A stretch of 64,000 nt of DNA from NCBI GenBank assembly GCA_907165275.2, contig OU015662.1:1557501-1621500 (forward strand). The letters are read 5' to 3'. Positions 43,062 to 54,290 of this stretch are shown here, piece by piece (within the stretch, counting starts at the first letter, position 1; the number at the start of each line of letters is the position of its first letter). The position numbers and the translations under genes are program-made. The notes under the pieces were generated by a model. It saw only the letters and a program-made list of their open reading frames with translations. It was not told where the DNA came from and ran no database searches. This DNA comes from Zygaena filipendulae. Lineage: Eukaryota; Arthropoda; Insecta; Lepidoptera; Zygaenidae.

Positions 43062-43350
43062 TAATTCTAATATTATAAGTGCGAATTTAAATTTAATTGT
43101 TTGTTACTTTTTCACATACCTATTAACTATTATTTTATTTATTTTATTTTTCCTTTTTAGGAAAGCTTACAGCTAGAAATACAAAAGTAGAAACAGAATA
43201 TCAGCTTTCACACAAGAAGCGATAGTCATGAAATTTAGCATACACGTTTTCAGGGGTACAGAAAAGAACATAGGGCAGGTGCTTTTAATCTCGAAATTCT
43301 CGCGGGAAGTCCGAAATTAACGCGGGCGAAACCGCGGGAAACAGTTAGTA
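43062..43350 (+). mobile_element. Helitron (Lep1-like) with internal insertion
   Basis: TCTAATATTATAAGTGCG at the start; TTTTCAGGGGTACAGAAAAG and GGGCGAAACCGCGGG then CAGTTAG at the end. Confidence 0.65.
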
Positions 43351-43879
43351 GTAAAATCATAAAATAAGTTTAAGAACTGAATAGATACACCTATCGAATT
43401 CATGTCACAAGGCTTAATTTTAGAAATAGATAAGTACCTACCTAAATGTGTATCATAGAAAAGATATTATTTAACGTAAATAATGAGTCTATACGCGCGA
43501 CCTCTTTAGACGGACGACGAATTTTTGTAGCTTGACATTCAAGAGAATGAATAAAATAAATTCAGAGGGGGACATAAAAATAGTAGGTAGGTACAAGGTT
43601 ACTATACAGTTAGTGACTTCTTGAATGATAAAGTAATACTTATGATAATTCATGGTAATTCTATTAATGTTTCCCTGACTTCAAATTATTGATCCTAGAG
43701 TTTTGACATTTTAATTGACATTGAATTTATTATTATTTTATTTTTTAATTTTAATATAATTTAATATAATTTTAATATAATTAATATAATTCTAATGATT
43801 TTTTACATAGTTATTTTTTGGTATAATGTTAATTCTAATAATAATGTTAATTCTAATAATGTTATTCTTATAAATTAAT

Positions 43880-44010
43880 TGTATGCCCACATAGGCAGAA
43901 CATAATGGTCCTACTGCATATTAAGATATTTTAGAACTCTTATTACCTATGTTCACAATAAAAAATTTCATTTCATTTCATTTCATTTCATTTCATTTCA
44001 TTTCATTTCA
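43880..44010 (+). mobile_element. LINE-like 3' end with (ATTTC)n tail
   Basis: TGTATGCCCACATAGGCAG, TGTTCACAATAAAAAA, then about nine ATTTC units (43966-44010). Confidence 0.5.
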
Positions 44011-44076
44011 AGGTTAGAAAGGGGGTATTATGTCACGAGCTCTTTAAAGTATCTATAATTCTACAGGAATAAATAA

Positions 44077-44303
44077 TCCTTCTAAATATTATAAATGTGA
44101 AAGTGTGCAGGATGCATGGATGTTTAGATGTTTGGATGTTTGGATGTTTGTTACTCAATCACGCAAAAATGGTTGAACGGATTTGGATAAAATTTGGCAT
44201 GCACGTTGTCAGGGGTACAGAAAAGGACACCCTAGTACTTTTATCTCGAAATTCCCGCGGGAACTCTGAAATTAACGCGGGTGAAACCGCGGGCCACAAC
44301 TAG
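44077..44303 (+). mobile_element. Helitron (Lep1-like), full-length
   Basis: TCCTTCTAAATATTATAAAT, repeated GATGTTTG units, CGTTGTCAGGGGTACAG and CACAACTAG before T. Confidence 0.8.
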
Positions 44304-45227
44304 TTTACCTATATATTTTTATTAGGCATGAATTTTGTATCGAGATCTTCAATTCGACCCTCGTTTAATCTTAAATATATTTTATTTTGGTAGGTATATG
44401 CATTAAAAACATTCATTAAAGTTTATAATATGGATTCACATTGAATTATATTGATGTCAGTTCGTTGGGTAGTCAATCGGGTTTAAAACTTTAAAGTTTA
44501 AACCCGGTAGGTACTTGGTTTAAACACATAGTATTCTGAGTTTTTATGGGTGTTTATCGAGTGTTGGTCGGGTTTTAATATCCAAACACCAGGTATAAAG
44601 GTGTACCTACAATAAAGAGTATTCTATATTCTATAACTCAGTTGACAGCTGATGATGGGTCAGTTTGAGAAATGTTTTGAAGTCAACTTTATTTGTAATC
44701 ACGGATGTCCACGGATGTGTTTATTTAAGTATATCTACCTACTTGTTTTGTTTGGCATACCTACCTCCTTGCCGCCTAACATAGATTCAGACGTCCAGTT
44801 AACACAAGAGTGTAGCGGTGCCATATCGGTGCCGATGTGGATTAAAAAAAAAATATCGTTGACATTTATTATGTGATTTATGTGCATAATATTATATTAT
44901 CATTATTACACCCGATAATTCTTTCAAAAGATTGAGGGCGTGCCTCCTTCGAAACGGTTACCGGGACAAATGTATGCTATGAATAGCAGCTGTAATAGCT
45001 GGTATACCAGATACTTCCCGCAGGTTCGCCCGCGCGAATTTCGCGACTCCATCGCGAACTCTAAAAAGAAATCCTATCTCTCAAGCGGGACCAAATTACA
45101 GGCATTTGCCAAAACATTCAAATAGATAAATTCCGCAGTGGACCCAAACCTAGGGGATCCTATACAGAGGACGAAAGCTAAAATTCCTATTAAGTTCAAC
45201 TACGTTGTTTCAGACTTTGGCGTGGAC
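44304..45227. other. No gene recognised
   Basis: Upstream of Sobp exons; a degraded Helitron 3' end (CTTCCCGCAGGTTCGCCCG) is at about 45014. Could be Sobp intron. Confidence 0.35.
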
Positions 45228-45345
45228 ATAGAATAGAATAGAATAGAATACACTTTATTGTACACCAATATAATAGTGTGTTAAAACAAAAACTTATAAA
45301 AAAAGGCATACAAAAGGCGGTCTTATCGCTTTACCAGCTACATAG
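45228..45345 (-). mobile_element. LINE 3' end (RTE-like tail)
   Basis: The reverse complement shows AGCGATAAGACCGCCTTTTG, TTGGTGTACAATAAAGTG and a TATTC pentamer tail. Confidence 0.6.
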
Positions 45346-45744
45346 ATCGTGACACGGGATTTTTTATATGTATAAAAAAATTTTTTCCTATAATAATAAT
45401 ATTATTAGGACTTATGCCAACTAGACACCTACCTACGTGATAAATTTCTTCCAAATTAATCGAGCAGACTTAATGATACGAGTTTCAAAGAGATCAAAGA
45501 ATGCATCGAATAGTAACGAAAGGTAAATAATGAAAAGTAGATATATATAGGTAAATTCAGTTTACCTATATAGCCGTTGCCCGCGGTTTCATCCGTGCGA
45601 GTATCGGAATTATATTTTTTGAACTAGAAACTTTTACCATGCATCACAGTTTTATCATTATCGGATCAATGGTTTAGGAACACATAGAGTACAAACGTTT
45701 ACAAACATTCATTTTGAAATGTCGCATAAAAGTATCCAACAAGT

Positions 45745-46347
45745 ACTCGCTGTTCCTCGCGGTTTCACCCGCGGTAATTTCAGAGTTCCCGGGGGAATTC
45801 CGGGTTACAATATAAACTATGTCACTCAGGGATTATGCAGCATTCTTGTGGTAAAATAATTTTCAAAAACGGGTCAGTAGATCCAGAGATTACCCCCTAC
45901 AACCTCACAACTTTAACTTTACCTCTCTCGTACATATCCCACTAATATTATATTATGTGAAAGTGTGGATGTTTGGATGTTTGTTAGGTACTCAATCACG
46001 CAAAAACGGCTGAACGGATTTGCATGAAATTTGGCATGCACGTTGTCAGGGGTACAGAGAAGAGGGAGGTTTATACGTATATTTTATCCCGGAATTCCTG
46101 CGGGTGAAACCGCAGGGCACAGCTAGTAATTTTATAAAGAGGTAAAGTTTGTGAATTGTGAGTTTGTGATGTTGTAGGGGGTAATCTCTGGAATCTGGAT
46201 CTACTGAACTGGTTTGAAAATTCTTTCACATATAGGAAACTACTACCGTAGTAGTATATGTCCTGAGTGACATCGAGTACTTTTATCCCGAAATTCCCAC
46301 GGGAACTCCGAAATTACCGCGGGTGAAACCGCGGGAGACGGCTAGTC
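45745..46347. mobile_element. Cluster of three adjoining Helitrons
   Basis: 45745-45955 is in minus orientation (CTCGCTGTTCCTCGCGG...CACTAATATTATA), 45938-46128 in plus (ends CACAGCTAG), and 46130-46347 in plus (ends GGCTAG before T). The first two share their ACTAATATTAT ends. Confidence 0.7.
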
Positions 46348-47001
46348 ACCTATAAAATTAGTATTGATATAGTATTATATTATTTGTGATATTGATTAAT
46401 TCAACAAAGCACTTCAAAATACGTAAAAGTGCCTTTGTAAATTTTATAAAACATCTATAGAGTACCTACCAATATATCGGTAACAAGGTGACACGACTTT
46501 GACAGCAAATAAATTAGAGAAAAGCGGGAAAATTCTCCATTAACATTTACTTAATTATTATATTTATAATATAATTTCACGTGAAAACGAACATAATACA
46601 TTGTTATCTTGCGCGTTCTGAGACACCTTCATTATGGAATATGGAGTGTAATATCAGCCTTCTTTGACACTCGAGTAGGTGTTGTTGCGTACCTACCTAT
46701 GTAACTCTGGTATAATTAATCTTGACTCCACACGGGGCGCTAAGGTGTACGATGATGTCGAATTCACAGATAATATTTCACAGGCCAAGCAAGATGTCCA
46801 GCCGTGGCGGATAATTGGGCTAGTGTTACACAAAGAGTGGTTGAAGGTTTTTAAATATGTTACGAGTTATTTCAAGTTTCTAAAGTAGTCTTACGGCGCG
46901 TACAGACTATAACATGACATGTGACTAAGTTATATGTATAACATGTTTCAAATAATGTGGACACTGAATGTTTATGAACGTATCTCCGTTAGTTTTGCTT
47001 A

Positions 47002-47373
47002 TACAAGGTGTTACGGAAGTGTGTAGTCATATTTGAAGATGGTGATCTGGCAATGTTGTACAGTAATTTGATCGTAATATTTAGCTCAAAAACCTTACCT
47101 ACTTCAAAATAAAAAAAATAATACTTTTATTGACCACTTTTGCAACAAAATAAACATATCACATCACTGAGTCACAGGTGACGGATTCAAGATCATTAAA
47201 TGCTATTTAACACCATTGGGGTGCAGAGACAAGTTAATAACAACGAACGTAGCAAATTTTAAGAAAGTTTATTTCATGATACCGGTTCAGTTACTAGTGT
47301 CAAATTATTTATTGCAGACCATAACGTGAACGCAATTGTCAAATATGACTACATCTTTCTGTAACATTCTGTA
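47002..47373. mobile_element. 372-bp MITE nested in a TAGTCCGTC-family fragment
   Basis: Imperfect inverted ends ACAAGGTGTTACGGAAGTG...GTAGTCATATTTGA and the complement on the right, TA at each edge. The flanks (46965-47001 with TATCTCCGTTA; 47374-47450 with GGACGGACTAAAACC) match the older MITE. Confidence 0.7.
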
Positions 47374-48061
47374 TAAAAAAATATTTGTTAATAATAATAT
47401 TATGTTTATTTTTTATGAATCTATAGGACGGACTAAAACCAAAAATCATATAGCCTAATTGTACATTAAAATCAAGTACCTATCGAGATGTAATAAAGAT
47501 GTAATATTTTTAAACCGCGGGGGACAGCTAGTGTAAGGATACACGTACGTACGTACGTTTAATGTATATGAAACATGTAGGTGCGTATGTATTACCATTA
47601 TACAAAATGAAGTCAATATTATTAACCGAACGGGCGAGCTCGCGCGGTTAACTCGAGCTTTTCCTCGCGTTTTAGTTTACCTATATAATATCCACCTGTG
47701 TGCCAGTGGTGTAATCATTAAGACCATCGAAAACAATATTATGTTCAACACCGGTATAGTAGCTGTACCTACGCGGTATGAGAATCGACTATATTCCAAA
47801 ATAATTCGTTGAGTAGGTACATAATATTATGTAACTAAATCTGTAATTACGAGTACCCACAGCCAAATACGAGTAGTAATTTATGATTTTCCAGTAAGAT
47901 GGGTATAGCATTATAAACCGCAATTTAAAACATAAGTACATATTTAAAATATATTTATTGTATCTACTTATTTTAGAGTTTTATGCACCAAGTATAATGT
48001 GCTTTCGCTTATTAAAGAATCGTAAATAAAGTAAAGAGTGACAAAACGATTTGCATGACTT

Positions 48062-48205
48062 TAGAATAGAATAGAATAGAATACACTTTATTGTACACCA
48101 AAATAATGTTACAGTGTGTTAACAAAAACTTATAACTAAAGGCATACAAAAGGCGGTCTTATCGCTTTACTAGCGATCTCTTCCAGACAACCTTTGGGTG
48201 GATAA
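48062..48205 (-). mobile_element. LINE 3' end (RTE-like tail), second copy
   Basis: Close to the copy at 45228, extending further 5': AGGTTGTCTGGAAGAGATCG on the minus strand, AATAAAGTG and a TATTC tail. Confidence 0.65.
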
Positions 48206-48331
48206 GATAAATACAGAAAACTTATATGTTACTTTGGTATATATAGGTAGAACAGGAATCATAAAATAATACAAAATACGCACATAGAACATAAATATAC
48301 TTTACTTATCTATTTATCTATATATATATTT

Positions 48332-49435
48332 TATAATATATAAAGCTGGATTGCCACTCACTCATTGACATAATTGTTCTCCCAGAAGGAGCATCTCTAG
48401 GTCGATACAATGTATGGAACATGTAGAGGGGACGTTTCGGTGATTATGGGAAAACCTCGACATCTTCGATTCCTGCTTCTCATCAGGTAGCGAGTCGACT
48501 GCCCGCCGAAACTATCCATCGAAAGTGAAAACGTTTCTAACTAAATTTCATCCACACCTTGGGCAAATTTCAATGGTGTAACTTTTTTTTCAAAATGGCG
48601 GAAAAAAACATGGCCGCCGAACAAAATTCAAACTCGATTATCTCCGAAACTATAGGAGTCTGATGGGGGGTGCTCAAACAAATGTCATAGAGGTCAATGG
48701 GGGGCAACCGCCTGGCGTGGTAAAAATCCAAAATGGCGGATTCAAAATGGCGGCCGAAAAAAAAGTTGATCCGATCCGGGTGAGGTTCGGCGTCCGGGGG
48801 TTTTTGGGGTCGCTGATGCCGAATATCGAATCAGTTTTTCGATTGCGTCATTTTTCAAGATGGCCGCCGAACATTAGTTGTTTGTATGGGGAAATTGTTT
48901 CGGCCCTGGCTCGGAAACTATCGGCCGTGGGTATTGAAAATAAATTTGTACAGTTGGTGGTGCACTATCTTCTTCTATCGGGATATAAATAATTCCAAGA
49001 TGGCGGACGGATTCGAAATGGCTGGCGAAAAAAAGTTAAGCATAATTGTTCTCCCAGAAGGAGCATCTCTAGGTCGATATAATGTATTTAAGATGTGGAA
49101 AGGTGGTTTCTGTGATTGTGGGAAAACCTTGACAGCTTCGATTCCTGCTCCTCATCAGGTAGTGAGTTGACTGCCCGCCGAAACTATCCATCAAAAGTAA
49201 AACTGTTACTTACAAAGTTTGATCCACACCTTGGGCAAATTTCAATAGTGAAACTTTTTTTTCAAAATGGCGGAAAAAATCATGGCCGCCGAACAAAATT
49301 CAAACTCGATTATCTCCGAAACTAAAAGAGTCAGGTGGGGGGTGCTCGAACAAATAGAGGTCAATGGGGGACAACCGGGCACAGGGCGACCAAGCCCCGC
49401 GAGCTGCTCGCAGCTCGCGCACAGGGCGAATCTAG
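48332..49435 (+). mobile_element. Helitron-like element, tandem copy A
   Basis: Starts TTATAATATATAAAGCTGG. The 3' end is the perfect hairpin GCGAGCTG-CT-CGCAGCTCGC, then GCACAGGGCGAATCTAG before T, a Helitron-style terminus. Inside are one full and one partial 672-bp unit (starts 48371 and 49042). No Rep/helicase gene. Confidence 0.75.
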
Positions 49436-51212
49436 TTATAATATATAAAGCTGGATTACCACTCACTCATTGACATAATTGTTCTCCCAGAAGGAGCATC
49501 TCTAGGTTGATATAATGTATGGAACATGTAGAGGGGACGTTTCGGTGATTATGGGAAAACCTCGACATCTTCGATTCCTGCTTCTCATCAGGTAGTGAGT
49601 CGACTGCCCGCCGAAACTATCCATCGAAAGCGAAAACGTTTCTAACTAAATTTCATCCACACCTTGGGCAAATTTCAATAGTGTAACTTTTTTTTCGAAA
49701 TGGCGGAAAAAAACATGGCCGCCGAACAAAACTCAAACTCGATTATCTCCGAAACTAAAAGAGTCAGGTAGGGGGTGCTCGAACAAATGTCATAGAGGTC
49801 AATGGGGGGCAACCGCCTGGCGTGGTAAAAATCCAAAATGGCGGATTCAAAATGGCGGCCGAAAAAAAAGTTGATCCGATCCGGGTGAGGTTCGGCATCC
49901 GGGGGTTTTTGGGGTCGCTGATGCCGAATATCGAATCAGTTTTTCGATTGCGTCATTTTTCAAGATGGCCGCCGAACATTAGTTGTTTGTATGGGGAAAT
50001 TGTTTCGGCCCTGGCTCGGAAACTATCGGCCGTGGGTATTGAAAAAAAATTTGTACAGTTGGTGGTGCACTATCTTCTTCTATTGGGATATAAATAATTC
50101 CAAGATGGCGGACGGATTCGAAATGGCTGGCGAAAAAAAGTTAAGCATAATTGTTCTCCCAGAAGGAGCATCTCTAGGTCGATATAATGTATTTAAGATG
50201 TGGAAAGGAGGTTTCTGTGATTGTGGGAAAACCTTAACATCTTCGATTCCTGCTCCTCATCAGGTAGTGAGTTGACTGCCCGCCGAAACTATCCATCAAA
50301 AGTAAAACTGTTACTTACAAAGTTTGATCCACACCTTGGGCAAATTTCAATAGTGAAACTTTTTTTTCAAAATGGCGGAAAAAATCATGGCCGCCGAACA
50401 AAATTCAAACTCGATTATCTCCGAAACTAAAAGAGTCAGGTGGGGGGTGCTCAAACAAATGTCATAGAGGTTAATGGGGGGCAACAGCCTGGCGTGGTAA
50501 AAATCCAAAATGGCGGATTCAAAATGGCGGCCGAAAAAAAAGTTGATCCGATCCGGGTGAGGTTCGGCATCCGGGGGTTTTTGGGGTCGCTGATGCCGAA
50601 TATCGAATCAGTTTTTCGATTGCGTCATTTTTCAAGATGGCCGCCGAACATTAGTTGTTTGTATGGGGAAATTGTTTCGGCCCTGGCTCGGAAACTATCG
50701 GCCGTGGGTATTGAAAAAAAATTTGTACAGTTGGTGGTGCACTATCTTCTTCTATCGGGATATAAATAATTCCAAGATGGCGGACGGATTCGAAATGGCT
50801 GGCGAAAAAAAGTTAAGCATAATTGTTCTCCCAGAAGGAGCATCTCTAGGTCGATATAATGTGTTTAAGATGTGGAAAGGAGGTTTCTGTGATTGTGGGA
50901 AAACCTTGACATCTTCGATTCCTGCTCCTCATCAGGTAGTGAGTTGACTGCCCGCCGAAACTATCCATCAAAAGTAAAACTGTTACTTACAAAGTTTGAT
51001 CCACACCTTGGGCAAATTTCAATAGTGAAACTTTTTTTTCAAAATAGCGGAAAAAATCATGGCCGCCAAACAAAATTCAAACTCGATTATCTCCGAAACT
51101 AAAAGAGTCAGGTGGGGGGTGCTCGAACAAATACAGGTCAATGGGGGGCAACCGGGCACAGGGCGACCAAGCCTCGCGAGCTGCTCGCAGCTCGCGCACA
51201 GGGCGAATCTAG
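49436..51212 (+). mobile_element. Helitron-like element, tandem copy B
   Basis: Directly follows copy A's CTAGT. It has the same start and end as A but three internal units (starts 49478, 50151, 50823; period 672-673). The recurring 94- and 109-codon frames inside are not supported as genes. Confidence 0.75.
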
Positions 51213-52507
51213 TTATTATAATATATAAAGCTGGATTGCCACTCACTCATTGACATAATTGTTCTCCCAGAAGGAGCATCTCTAGGTTGATACAATGTAT
51301 GGAACATGTAGAGGGGACGTTTCGGTGATTATGGGAAAACCTCGACATCTTCGATTCCTGCTTCTCATCAGGTAGCGAGTCGACTGCCCGCCGAAACTAT
51401 CCATCGAAAGTGAAAACGTTTCTAACTAAATTTCATCCACACCTTGGGCAAATTTCAATAGTGTAACTTTTTTTTCAAAATGGCGGAAAAAAACATGGCC
51501 GCCGAACAAAATTCAAACTCGATTATCTCCGAAACTATAGGAGTCTGATGGGGGGTGCTCAAACAAATGTCATAGAGGTCGATGGGGGGCAACCGCCTGG
51601 CGTGGTAAAAATCCAAAATGGCGGATTCAAAATGGCGGCCGAAAAAAAAGTTGATCCGATCCGGGTGAGGTTCGGCGTCCGGGGGTTTTTGGGGTCGCTG
51701 ATGCCGAATATCGAATCGGTTTTTCGATTGCGTCATTTTTCAAGATGGCCGCCGAACATTAGTTGTTTGTATGGGGAAATTGTTTCGGCCCTGGCTCGGA
51801 AACTATCGGCCGTGGGTATTGAAAAAAAATTTGTACAGTTGGTGGTGCACTATCTTCTTCTATCGGGATATAAATGATTCCAAGATGGCGGACGGATTCG
51901 AAATGGCTGGCGAAAAAAAGTTAAGCATAATTGTTCTCCCAGAAGGAGCATCTCTAGGTCGATATAATGTATTTAAGATGTGGAAAGGAGGTTTCTGTGA
52001 TTGTGGGAAAACCTTGACATCTTCGATTCCTGCTCCTCATCAGGTAGTGAGTTGACTGCCCGCCGAAACTATCCATCAAAAGTAAAACTGTTACTTACAA
52101 AGTTTGATCCACACCTTGGGCAAATTTCAATAGTGAAACTTTTTTTTCAAAATGGCGGAAAAAATCATGGCCGCCGAACAAAATTCAAACTCGATTATCT
52201 CCGAAACTAAAAGAGTCAGGTGGGGGGTGCTCGAACAAATAGAGGTCAATGGGGGGCAACCGCCTGGCGTAGTAAAAATCCAAAATGGCGGATTCAAAAT
52301 AGCGGCCGAAAAAAAAGTTGATCCGATCCGGGTGAGGTTCGGCATCCGGGGGTTTTTGGGGTCGCTGATGCCGAATATCGAATCAGTTTTTCGATTGCGT
52401 CATTTTTCAAGATGGCCGCCGAACATTAGTTGTTTGTATGGGGAAATTGTTTCGGCCCTGGCTCGGAAACGCGAGCTGCTCGCAGCTCGCGCACAGGGCG
52501 AATCTAG
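51213..52507 (+). mobile_element. Helitron-like element, tandem copy C
   Basis: Directly follows copy B. Two units (starts 51259, 51931); the last is cut after GGCTCGGAAAC and joined straight to the terminal hairpin and CTAG. Confidence 0.75.
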
Positions 52508-52959
52508 TTATATTATAAAAATGAATGCCTATTTCCCTTGATCACGGCATCCCATGAACGGCTGGACCAATTTCGCTAATTCTTGTGTTTGTTATTGTAA
52601 CTGTAAGGATTATGAAAAGGTTTGGAGTTCTTGCGGGGATTCCGAAACTCGCGCGAGTGAATCTCCGAAACGATTGGACCTATTTTGATGGGACTTTCAT
52701 TGCTAATTAGCTAATGTTACAAGAAGTTTAGGCTAGTTGACAAAATTTGGAAATTAGTTTAAAACTATAGCTTAGCATCTATTTTACCCCAAAAATATGT
52801 TATTTTAAGAAAAATAGGTCTTTTATATCAGTATTTTGGGTTTTTAGAAATGAAATTAACCGCGAAAAAGGCCAAGACTGTCATGGCGTCTTGAATGACG
52901 TCACGTCTCACCAAACAGCCGTGTTTGTTTATGACAGTCAATTGTGTTTTTAATAAATA

Positions 52960-53154
52960 ATGAATTACTCGTATCATAAATACTGTATGGGCCCTCAATG
53001 TAAAAGTACAACGATAAAAACGCCAAACAAATTATTCATATACGTTCCGAACTATAAAAAAATACGAAGAAAGTGGTTAAAAATGGCAAGGAGGCAAGAT
53101 ACTCTTACTTTATCATATGATTCCACAATTTATTTCTGTGAAGATCATTTTGAT
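52960..53154 (+). CDS. THAP zinc-finger domain exon (partial gene)
   Basis: 65 codons before the donor GAT|GTAAGT. The C2CH signature is visible: YHKYCMGPQCKS (two Cys), TPNKLFIYVPNYKK, a conserved Trp in RRKWLKMARR and CEDHF (Cys and His). THAP domains bind DNA and occur in chromatin factors and P-type transposases. No downstream exon was recognised before a Helitron end at 53475. It could be a gene's first exon or a transposon-borne copy; the 5' flank (TGACGTCACG...GTGTTTGTTTATGACAG) looks like repeat sequence. Confidence 0.6.
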
Positions 53155-53414
53155 GTAAGTATTAAACACAACTTGATGTATCTATTTATAAATGTATATA
53201 GTAAAAGACATGAATTTGGCAAAATCTACCATAAGGTAGGTACATCTATACATATAAAATGCTTTGTCCAGAATGACTGGTGGATCAACGCACAGCCTAA
53301 ACCGTTGATCGTAGAGACCTGGGAGGGTGTGTTCTTTTTAAGACGTAGGCATCCGATAAGAAAGAATTTTTGAAAATTTAACCCCTAAGGGGATGAAAAG
53401 GGGTTGCAAAGTTT

Positions 53415-53475
53415 GTGAAACAATTCCGCGGGAACTTCGAAATTATCGCTGGTGAAACCACGCGGGACAGCTAGT
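53415..53475 (+). mobile_element. Helitron 3'-end fragment
   Basis: GCGGGAACTTCGAAATTATC and CACGCGGGACAGCTAG before T. Confidence 0.6.
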
Positions 53476-53760
53476 AACCTATAAAATGTTATGACTTGAG
53501 TAGGGTTTTATGATTTATTTGAATTAAAATATTATTTTCGTTTTATAAAATGTAATACATAATTCATACTCTTCTTATTATTTTTTTAGTTGCCAAACGA
53601 TATGATTAATTATAATTAAATAAGACATTGTGTGTTCTTCACACAATACTTACATAGAAGTTTTAACGTTGCGGAGTTCCGATAAACAACGGCCGGTGTT
53701 CATTATGTGTTCATTGCAAAAAGTTGCCAAGCATAAAGGCGTCAATTTAGGGCAAATTAC

Positions 53761-53960
53761 TGAAGAAGAAGAAGAAGAAGAAGAAAATACATTTATTTCA
53801 GCACCACAGTAAAAGAAACAAACATCAACAGTGCCTAATCTAAAGAGACATAGATAATATCTCTTGCATGCTCTGCCGAAAGGGTCACCAACTCAGCATT
53901 AGCTAGGTGCGGGAACACCTAGCGCTGGTTTTCAGTTGGCAGCCCGCTGTCGCGCACGGA
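53761..53960 (-). mobile_element. LINE-like 3' end with (TTC)n tail
   Basis: The reverse complement ends CTGAAATAAATGTATTTTC(TTC)n. The body includes CCAACTGAAAACCAGCGCTA. Family not recognised. Confidence 0.4.
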
Positions 53961-54290
53961 CGGGGGTAACAAAAGAAGAGGCAAAGAAGAAATTATACTA
54001 TACATATAAATACAAGTACACCAACTAAACATAAAAAATATATAAGATGAATAATATAAAAAAATACAAGTATATAATTCTTACTGAAATAAACATTCCA
54101 TACAAAGTACTTAAACAGTATAAACACTGTAAGTAATACACTACTTATAATACTGCTGTTTGCTTTGTTAAATCCTGATTCCATCGCAAATTATACCTAT
54201 CTCTCAAGATTAAACTAAAAGCGAACTGTATTAATTTAACAATAATTGCTGAAAACTGGAAATTTATACGAAAATGACAGCTGCAACATA

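Noticed and set aside
48663..52541. Recurring 69-, 94-, 109- and 129-codon frames
   Set aside because: They sit in the tandem Helitron units; copies are too alike for conservation to mean selection, and no domain is recognisable.
53630..53812. Second THAP-gene exon ending in a Glu run
   Set aside because: The Glu run is a GAA microsatellite from a LINE tail, and no acceptor or THAP-family sequence is visible.
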